Positions 34,229 to 40,284 of a stretch of 40,284 nucleotides of DNA are shown in pieces. Each line of letters starts with the position of its first letter. Position 1 is the first letter of the stretch. The translations under genes were made by a program, and so were the position numbers. Source of the stretch: Candidatus Vecturithrix granuli (GTDB taxonomy: Bacteria; Moduliflexota; Moduliflexia; Moduliflexales; Moduliflexaceae); NCBI GenBank assembly GCA_000739535.1, contig DF820473.1:33039-73322 (forward strand), written 5' to 3'. The notes beneath the pieces were generated by a model, which saw only the letters and a program-made list of their open reading frames with translations, did no database searches and was not told the DNA's origin.

Positions 34229-34993
34229 TTACTCTTCCTCCTCCTCGATTCCAAGATAAGCTTCAATCACTTTAGGGTTCTGTTTGATTTGCTCCGGTGA
34301 GCCTTCGGCAATTTTCGCTCCGTATTCGAGGACGACAATGTGTTTACACACTTTCATCACCAAACTCATGTCGTGTTCAATGAGTAAAATGGTGTAACCC
34401 TGGCTCTGAAGCTGCATGATCAATTTGACCAGTTGCTGAGTTTCTTGTTCATTCATGCCACCGGCCGGTTCATCTAAAATCAGTAGGCGGGGTTGCGTGG
34501 CGAGGGCGCGGGCAATTTCCAGCAGGCGTTGGTTGCCGTAGGCGAGATTTTTGGCGATCAACGTCTCTTTACCGGAAAGTCCGACGGTCTTTAAGGCTTT
34601 CAATGACCAGATCATAGCCTTGCGTTCTTCTTCTCGCAAGGCTTTGGTTTGCAACATACCTGTCAGGACGCCTGATTTCATCCGGCAATGACAGCCGGAA
34701 AGTACATTTTCAAGCACGGTCAGATCGTGAAATAACCGGATCGTTTGAAAGGTTCTGGCTATTCCCAGAGAGACAATGTCATGCGTATATTTCCCCAGGA
34801 CGGATTTCCCGTTGAACAGAATATCGCCGTTATCAGGCTGATAGATGCCTGTAATCAAATTAAATACCGTAGTTTTCCCCGCGCCGTTCGGACCGATTAA
34901 GCCGACAATTTCTCCTTCCGGCACGTGTAATGAGACATCATTCACGGCTGTTAATCCACCAAAGGTTTTCGTAACCGAAGTTAACTGTAGCAA
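34229..34993 (-). CDS. livG: branched-chain amino acid ABC transporter ATP-binding protein LivG
   Basis: The product is 254 residues. Walker A is GPNGAGKTTVF, the signature-like LAYGNQRLLEIARAL is the LivG variant of the ABC motif, Walker B is LLILDEPAGGMN, and LIEHDMSLVM carries the switch His. It starts with TTG at 34993, preceded by a perfect AAGGAGG 7 bases upstream; no better ATG is near. The C-terminus is acidic (LGIEEEEE). It lies 12 bases after livM. Confidence 0.95.
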   Translation of the reverse strand: MLQLTSVTKTFGGLTAVNDVSLHVPEGEIVGLIGPNGAGKTTVFNLITGIYQPDNGDILFNGKSVLGKYTHDIVSLGIARTFQTIRLFHDLTVLENVLSGCHCRMKSGVLTGMLQTKALREEERKAMIWSLKALKTVGLSGKETLIAKNLAYGNQRLLEIARALATQPRLLILDEPAGGMNEQETQQLVKLIMQLQSQGYTILLIEHDMSLVMKVCKHIVVLEYGAKIAEGSPEQIKQNPKVIEAYLGIEEEEE

Positions 34994-35005
34994 CGTGATA
35001 CCTCC

Positions 35006-35959
35006 TTATTCCTCATCAAGAACAGGTAAAACAAAAGTTCTGGGACGGGGAGGAAGAATACCCTCATGGCGGAAAATCATCATGAGTACCATGGCAGCTC
35101 CGAAAATCAGCATACGTCCGCTGGAAAATCCTCGAAATAATTCCGGTAAGCCGACCACCAGGAATGCTCCCAGGATCATTCCCGGAATACTACCTGAACC
35201 TCCCAGAATCACTATGACAAACATCAGCACCGACTCCCAGAAACTGAAAGACTCCGGGGAAATAATGGTCATTTTGGCGGCAAAAAGATTGCCAACCATT
35301 CCGGCCCATACTGCCCCTAGCACAAATGCCGCAAGTTTGTAGTGCGCAGTATCAATACCGCTGCCTTCTGCGGCGACCTCGTCACCACGCAAATAGTTCA
35401 AGGCTCGCCCAAATCGGGAATATTGTTCCAGACGATAAAACAGAAAAATCGTCACAGCGACAAACACCCAGATGAGATAAAAAAATTGATCGGGCCTCTT
35501 AATGACGTAGCCAAATACACGCGGACGAGTAATTCCAAAGATGCCATTTGAGCCGCCAGTGATACCAAAGATATTGTTAATGAGAGCGATACGCACAATT
35601 TCATTGACGCCGATCGTGACAATTGCCAGGTAATCGCCTCGTAAATGAACGACAGGGCGGGCAATGAGCGCGGCAAAGACGCCGGCCGTGAGTCCACAAA
35701 TCGGTAGCAGCCAGAGGATCGGAATGCCAAAGCGGGTGTTCAAGATCGCAGCAGTATAGGCGCCTACAGCATAAAATGCTGCATGTCCCAGATTAAATAA
35801 TCCGGCGTGCCCAACAATTAGATTCAGACTCATCCCTAAAAGCGCATATAATCCGACAGTATTGAGCACATCAATCCAATAACGATTAACGAGGTAGGGG
35901 GAAATGGCTAGCAGGACTGTCACACACGCATAAATGAAGGTTCGGAGATCTTTTTTCAT
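35006..35959 (-). CDS. livM: branched-chain amino acid ABC transporter permease LivM
   Basis: The product is 317 residues with 8-10 hydrophobic helices. Family motifs include LNLIVGHAGLFNLGHAAFYAVGAY and AMVGNLFAAKMTIISPESFSF; ARPVVHLRGDYLAIVTIG is the conserved cytoplasmic loop for the ATPase. It forms the membrane channel with LivH. The start overlaps the livH stop by ATGA, indicating translational coupling. Confidence 0.95.
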   Translation of the reverse strand: MKKDLRTFIYACVTVLLAISPYLVNRYWIDVLNTVGLYALLGMSLNLIVGHAGLFNLGHAAFYAVGAYTAAILNTRFGIPILWLLPICGLTAGVFAALIARPVVHLRGDYLAIVTIGVNEIVRIALINNIFGITGGSNGIFGITRPRVFGYVIKRPDQFFYLIWVFVAVTIFLFYRLEQYSRFGRALNYLRGDEVAAEGSGIDTAHYKLAAFVLGAVWAGMVGNLFAAKMTIISPESFSFWESVLMFVIVILGGSGSIPGMILGAFLVVGLPELFRGFSSGRMLIFGAAMVLMMIFRHEGILPPRPRTFVLPVLDEE

Positions 35960-36861
35960 ACTTTTTCTGCCACCCTTTCGCCTAACAGTCCGGTTGGTCG
36001 CACAATCAAAATCAGAATCAGCACCACAAACGCGATCGCATCCTTCCAGGCAATAGAAAGATAGGCTGATCCGAGTGCTTCAATAATCCCAAGCAGGATA
36101 CCCCCGACCATAGCTCCGGGAATATTGCCGATTCCTCCTAATATCGCAGCAGTAAAGGCTTTTAGTCCGTAAACCCAGCCCATGGCAAAATTAATTTTTC
36201 CGTAATAGAGTCCCACCATTAATCCCGCCGCGCCGCCGAGGGCGGGGCCGATTAAAAACACGATCATGATCACCCGATCCACATCAATGCCCATCAGACG
36301 AGCAGCACCCTGGTCAATGGCCGCAGCGCGGATTGCGGTGCCTAATTTTGTTTTCTGGATGAACAAATAGAGCGCGACCATCAGAACTCCCGAAGTGAGA
36401 AAGAGAATAATGCGCATCAAAGGCACTGGAAATCCCAAAAAGTTGACCGCAACTTTAGGCAGAATGTCCTGGGGATATACTTGAAATTTGGCTCCATAGA
36501 TCAGCATAACGGCATTTTGTAAAAAAATAGACGCGCCTAAAGCTGAGACGATTGCTGAAAGTCTGGGTGAATTCCGTAAAGGACGGTACGCGGCGCGTTC
36601 CAACAATGCACCGACAACACCAACAAGTCCCATGACCATCAAGGCGAGTACGAGAATACCTACCAGAACTCCCAGGTAATTATGGAGGGCAATGGAAGTT
36701 ATCAGTGTCAATCCGAAAAACGCGCCGAGGGTAAACAGGTCACCGTGCGCAAAATTAATTAAGCGCATGACGCCATAGACCATCGTATAACCAAGGGCAA
36801 TTAAGGCATAAATCCCCCCAACCGCCAACCCATTTGTTAATTGCTGGAAAAATTGTTCCAT
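35956..36861 (-). CDS. livH: branched-chain amino acid ABC transporter permease LivH
   Basis: The product is 301 residues, hydrophobic throughout, about 8 helices. MVYGVMRLINFAHGDLFTLG near the N-terminus, LLERAAYRPLRNSPRLSAIV (the ATPase-contacting loop), and AFTAAILGGIGNIPGAMVGG are LivH hallmarks. It partners with LivM. It starts 87 bases after livK. Confidence 0.95.
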   Translation of the reverse strand: MEQFFQQLTNGLAVGGIYALIALGYTMVYGVMRLINFAHGDLFTLGAFFGLTLITSIALHNYLGVLVGILVLALMVMGLVGVVGALLERAAYRPLRNSPRLSAIVSALGASIFLQNAVMLIYGAKFQVYPQDILPKVAVNFLGFPVPLMRIILFLTSGVLMVALYLFIQKTKLGTAIRAAAIDQGAARLMGIDVDRVIMIVFLIGPALGGAAGLMVGLYYGKINFAMGWVYGLKAFTAAILGGIGNIPGAMVGGILLGIIEALGSAYLSIAWKDAIAFVVLILILIVRPTGLLGERVAEKV

Positions 36862-36948
36862 GTTTCTGAAGACGAAAGGTGACAGAGGCGACGACCAGTT
36901 TCCTGGCCGCCAACCCTGACAACGTGGGATATGAGTAATGAAATCGCC

Positions 36949-38067
36949 TTATTGGAGCAGTTTAAAATTCCCCTGATCATCAACGGTATAGACGCGATAA
37001 ACATCTCCGACCCGATCCCCTTTTTCATTAAATGACAACAGTCCAGTGAGACCAGGAAAATCCTTTAAGCTCGTGTGTAAGTAATCAGCGAGTTCCTCAG
37101 GATCTGTGGATTCTGTCGCTTTAATCGCTTCGGCAATCACCAGGAAAGCATCGCCAGCCAGCACAGCCCAAATCGAACCGGGGGTACCCCCATATTTCTT
37201 TTCAAAAGCCGCTAAAAAATTCTGAGCTTCTTCTGAAGGCAGGTCTTTCGGTACCGGTGGGCATATCATCAAATAACCAGCGGCTGCATCGGCTCCGGCA
37301 ATCTTGATTAAATCGGGGTTGCTATTGGCGTCACCGCCGACTAACTGAACATCCCATCCCATTTCTTTTTTCTGGCGTAAAAGTAAGCCGGTTTCCGGAT
37401 AATAGGTCGTGGCCAGCACGATTTCTGGCGCTGCGGCTTTTAGCTTGGTTAGAATGGCCGTATAATCGTTTTCTCCCGGCGTCAAAGCGTCATAGAAGAC
37501 GATTTCAATCCCTTGTTCTTCCAGGATAGCTTTGGCTTCATCCGCTAATCCTTTGGAGTAAGTGCTGTTATCGTGTAAAACGGCAACTTTCTTCACGCCC
37601 TTCTCCATAATGGTCCGTGCAATGACTTTGCCTTGATCATCGTCACGCGGGGAAGTTCTGAAAAAATATTGCAAGCCTTTTTCTGAAAGGCGCACTGCCG
37701 TTGACCCTGTAGCAACTTGCAGAATGCCGGCTTCGTCGTAGATATTCTGGCTCGCTTCTGTAATAGCCGAGCCATAGGTCCCGATCGAAGCAATCACTTC
37801 CTGTGTGGAAAGGCGTTGGGCGGCTAAAGCTGCAGTTTTGGGATCGCCACCATCATCTTCAGAAATAATTTCAACTTGTTGCCCTAATAACCCTCCTTTA
37901 GCGTTGAGTTCTTCTCCGAGCAAATCAACGATTTGCTTCATCTCCTGGCCTTCGCTAGCCCAGGCCCCGGTTAATGGCGCCATCACACCGATCTTAATCG
38001 TATCGGCGGCTCCAGCCAGACTTGCTGCCAAGCACAATACACACGTAAGTAACAACACTTTTTTCAT
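36949..38067 (-). CDS. livK: branched-chain amino acid-type periplasmic binding protein LivK
   Basis: The product is 372 residues with a signal peptide ending LAGA (about residue 20). The mature protein begins DTIKIGVMAPLTGAWASEG and contains IGTYGSAITEA, FFRTSPRDDDQG and VAVLHDNSTYSKGLA, the type I periplasmic binding fold of the LivJ/LivK family. Ligand may be leucine, isoleucine and valine, but relatives bind other amides or aromatics, so it is inferred from the operon. AGGGAGA precedes ATG-38067. It is the first gene of the five-gene operon and has a good promoter upstream at 38179-38208. Confidence 0.93.
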   Translation of the reverse strand: MKKVLLLTCVLCLAASLAGAADTIKIGVMAPLTGAWASEGQEMKQIVDLLGEELNAKGGLLGQQVEIISEDDGGDPKTAALAAQRLSTQEVIASIGTYGSAITEASQNIYDEAGILQVATGSTAVRLSEKGLQYFFRTSPRDDDQGKVIARTIMEKGVKKVAVLHDNSTYSKGLADEAKAILEEQGIEIVFYDALTPGENDYTAILTKLKAAAPEIVLATTYYPETGLLLRQKKEMGWDVQLVGGDANSNPDLIKIAGADAAAGYLMICPPVPKDLPSEEAQNFLAAFEKKYGGTPGSIWAVLAGDAFLVIAEAIKATESTDPEELADYLHTSLKDFPGLTGLLSFNEKGDRVGDVYRVYTVDDQGNFKLLQ

Positions 38068-38178
38068 GAGTTCTCCCTCTCTTCTCTGAATCTGGAGACA
38101 TAGGATCTGCCTGCCTATGTTGCCAGATCGGTCGTAGTTAAACGGATATTAAAGAACGAAAATGAAAAAACAGGATGG

Positions 38179-38208
38179 ATACTAAATTTACGATCCCAGT
38201 TCTGTCAA
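38179..38208 (-). promoter_or_regulatory. sigma70-type promoter of the liv operon
   Basis: On the minus strand a perfect TTGACA (38203-38208), 18 bases, TAGTAT (38179-38184) gives a start near 38172 and a leader of about 105 bases before livK. The leader holds a small hairpin (ACATAGG/CCTATGT, 38098-38120). Confidence 0.55.
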
Positions 38209-38216
38209 GAAAATAT

Positions 38217-40088
38217 TTATGTTTCTGAATTTCCTGTTTGTTCCTGAAAAGAATTTTCGCGCTGGTCTATTTCGCTGCGTTGATAAAATTCCAGAAATCG
38301 CTGCTGTTCTTCTTGATGTTGTTTCAAAAAGTACTCGATCCGCTCTCTGGATGAGCTTATTTGCTCCTGGATTTCTTCACGATCAAGCGAGGTCTCTTTG
38401 GAAATAACTTCCGGGGGACGATCCAATTCCTGAACTTTTAAGGCAAGACAGTTAATGACTAGTTGCGAAAAGAAGGGCTTGAACTGTGAGGCCATGTCGT
38501 GGTCAGAGGCGAAGGCCCCTGACAGCGAAGATTCTGCAAAGTCCTCTGACAAAGGCAATCTTTCTACAGTTTGAGGCGGCAAATTCGAACGAATGCGCTC
38601 AAGCGCGGTTTCAATTTTGCTCAAAACTGGCGCGCGATAAAAATCTAAATCAAACATGGACTCTAAATAGATTGAGGAAGGTTTGAGAAAATCGTATTTA
38701 AACTGGATCAGATCGCGACAGACCGTCAGAATTCGTTCTGACGCCATCAACGCCAGTTGTTCGGCGGAATGGGAGAAAATCACCAGACATAAGGTTGAAA
38801 TCCTGAGCACAAATAATCTGCGAGCTGCATAAATCTGATAACGCCGCTGAATATTCCCGATCTCCAGAAGTTGATCGGTTTCAAACCATTGCAGGGTGAT
38901 GAGCGATACCCGGTAACATTTTTCCTGAAGGGTTTCTAAGTAATCCGAGTTGATCGTATATTTTTCCAGAATCGTCAGAATTGCATGAACTTTCTGATAT
39001 GCTTGTCGGAGTTCTTCCTGAGAATAAGGGGGAAGGGTATCGAGTAGATCGGTTGGCGCCATCTGGATGATCTGATCGCAGATGATGCCGGTGCGAATAA
39101 ATTGCAACTTGACATTGAGAGCGAGCGAGAGGTTTTGTAGCACCGTGTTGATGACTTCCAGGATAAAATCTTGCTTGACCTCGACCGGATTGGAAATGAA
39201 ACTGAGTAACACGCGATTATGTTTGATATAGCGCGTTCGATAACGCACGGCAATTTCTTCAGGGCTCATATAGCTCAGCAGGACTTTTTCTCTGGAAATC
39301 ATGGCAAAACGTCGGATGACTTCGAAAATATATTCTTCGGGAGCATGGCGGATATGATATAAAATCTCCTGAATATACGATAGCTTTTTCTTCGAAAACC
39401 CGCTTCCGATGGTGTGGGTATTCAGGGCTTCAAGGATCAGGATTAAGGTTTTTGTCAGGCCGCGAAGCTGGCTGGCATATTTCTCTCGCATCTCTGATGT
39501 TTCGAGCAGATCAACAGCATGGCTGAGATGTTCACGATATTTTTCCAATGTCGAGGGACTTTCATGTAAAAAATGATCGAAACTATAGGTGATGACATCT
39601 TTGTAAGCCCTGATGGCATTTGTCATTAAATGACGGCTTTGAATCCGATAGGCTTCATTGACATTTTTGAGCGCGCGGCGATACACCTCGGCATCCAATT
39701 CGAAATTATCTTTCAGTTCCTCAAACACTTCACGATACAACGCATCGCGCGGATAATGTTCAACAAGCCAGATCACATCTTCCAGCAGCTTTCTGATCGC
39801 ATGGAGTTCTTCAATGGAATAGCCGGCAAAGACCAGGTCTTCATGGCGAAACGAGGCGAATTTCTGAGAATAGGTTTCCGCTTTATTCAGGCGTGAAGCG
39901 ATGACTTTAGGAATAATCACCAGTAAATCATTGCCTTTCGCAACAGAATCGAGATCGGGAAGATCTAAATCATCATGGAGGGTCAATTCGATAGCGATCT
40001 TGAGCAGATCTTCACTTAAGTTGATCAACTCTTCAGATGAAAATTCAACCAGAATCTGATCAATATTGTTATCTTCTAAATCAATCAT
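38217..40088 (-). CDS. large helical protein of unknown function
   Basis: The product is 623 residues, with no signal peptide or clear membrane segment. It is rich in Leu, Glu, Ile, Arg and Lys, suggesting an all-helical repeat-like cytoplasmic protein. The N-terminal part is acidic (MIDLEDNNIDQILVEFSSEE), followed by helical blocks such as HAIRKLLEDVIWLVEHYPRD. The C-terminus (from about 565) is a charged coiled-coil stretch (REEIQEQISSSRERIEYFLK). I recognise no domain. The start at 40088 is chosen because upstream in-frame sequence is low-complexity GCGAAGGGCAAA-type repeat. No good ribosome binding site is seen. It stands alone between the liv promoter and copy 4 of the 110-bp element. 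Confidence 0.7.
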   Translation of the reverse strand: MIDLEDNNIDQILVEFSSEELINLSEDLLKIAIELTLHDDLDLPDLDSVAKGNDLLVIIPKVIASRLNKAETYSQKFASFRHEDLVFAGYSIEELHAIRKLLEDVIWLVEHYPRDALYREVFEELKDNFELDAEVYRRALKNVNEAYRIQSRHLMTNAIRAYKDVITYSFDHFLHESPSTLEKYREHLSHAVDLLETSEMREKYASQLRGLTKTLILILEALNTHTIGSGFSKKKLSYIQEILYHIRHAPEEYIFEVIRRFAMISREKVLLSYMSPEEIAVRYRTRYIKHNRVLLSFISNPVEVKQDFILEVINTVLQNLSLALNVKLQFIRTGIICDQIIQMAPTDLLDTLPPYSQEELRQAYQKVHAILTILEKYTINSDYLETLQEKCYRVSLITLQWFETDQLLEIGNIQRRYQIYAARRLFVLRISTLCLVIFSHSAEQLALMASERILTVCRDLIQFKYDFLKPSSIYLESMFDLDFYRAPVLSKIETALERIRSNLPPQTVERLPLSEDFAESSLSGAFASDHDMASQFKPFFSQLVINCLALKVQELDRPPEVISKETSLDREEIQEQISSSRERIEYFLKQHQEEQQRFLEFYQRSEIDQRENSFQEQTGNSET

Positions 40089-40190
40089 GTTGACAATCGG
40101 CGCGAGGCAAAGGGCGAAGGGTAAATGGCACGGGGCGAAGGGCAAAAGACTAATTTCTTCTGGCCCTATGCCTTTCACTTTTCACCTTTT

Positions 40191-40284
40191 GGTAGTGATT
40201 AAATAGTAAGTGATGCCCGCTCGTTGAGCGAAGTCGAAACGAGCCGCTCATTGTTCCCTTCGACTTCGCTCAGGGAACGCATCA
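40191..40284. mobile_element. 110-bp MITE-like palindromic element, copy 4 (cut by window end)
   Basis: It starts GGTAGTGATTAAAT and keeps the two internal hairpins. It runs off the window at 40284 and should end near 40304. Same orientation as copies 1 and 2. It lies upstream of the unknown helical protein gene. Confidence 0.7.

Noticed and set aside
40089-40178. N-terminal extension of the 623-residue protein
   Set aside because: It is translated from a low-complexity GCGAAGGG-type repeat with no start signal.

Overview
The window reads as a piece of a Gram-negative-type bacterial chromosome. Secreted proteins carry Sec or lipoprotein signals, there is a type II secretion/type IV pilus-style pseudopilin, and the housekeeping block tRNA cluster - tig - clpP - clpX - engB resembles the order seen in deltaproteobacteria-like genomes. 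Many intergenic gaps hold palindromic or MITE-like repeats, and there is a large membrane-anchored PAS/GAF/PP2C regulator. No rRNA or ribosomal protein marker is present. A candidate-phylum bacterium of the KSB3/Moduliflexota kind would fit the repeat-rich, NTPase- and toxin-rich character, but that placement is only a guess.

Layout. 0-5 kb (minus): a secreted 5'-nucleotidase followed by a BMP-family nucleoside-type binding protein, then rsmB and a small lipoprotein. 5-12 kb: orphan GspG-like pseudopilin (+), hisS and a COG2509-like flavoprotein (+), a cyclic-nucleotide-binding protein without an obvious DNA-binding domain (-), gapA and a formate/nitrite-family channel (+), and a bifunctional-nuclease-family protein (-). 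13.2-15.4 kb is a gene graveyard. It holds the C-terminal end of a Na+/Ca2+-exchanger-like protein, an N-terminally truncated DNA methyltransferase, an unrecognised frameshifted coding remnant, and a broken MNT/HEPN toxin-antitoxin pair. Octamer repeat arrays in opposite orientation flank it. 15.5-16.8 kb: a GH4 alpha-galactosidase-type enzyme (-).

17.1-21.0 kb (+) is the most system-like accessory block: a P-loop-type protein with a degenerate Walker A, a small helical protein overlapping a TumE/DUF6516-type toxin (a likely toxin-antitoxin pair), and a membrane-anchored STAND-like NTPase with a Gly-rich transmembrane region, now split by a one-base frameshift. An MFS transporter follows. 22.8-28.5 kb (-) is core housekeeping: engB, clpX, clpP, tig, six tRNAs (Gly, Leu, Arg, His, Arg, Pro), rdgB and a small coiled-coil membrane protein. 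28.8-33 kb (-): a D-Ala-D-Ala carboxypeptidase and an 882-residue PAS-GAF-GAF-PP2C phosphatase. 33.5-38.1 kb (-): a complete branched-chain amino-acid type ABC importer (livK-H-M-G-F) with a recognisable promoter. 38.2-40.1 kb (-): a 623-residue helical protein I cannot identify.

A 110-114 bp palindromic element with TIR GGYAGTGGTTAAAT occurs four times (9.0, 22.7, 30.1 and 40.2 kb), once with an 8-bp target duplication. A second family of A-rich/T-rich hairpins occurs four times, mostly just downstream of genes.
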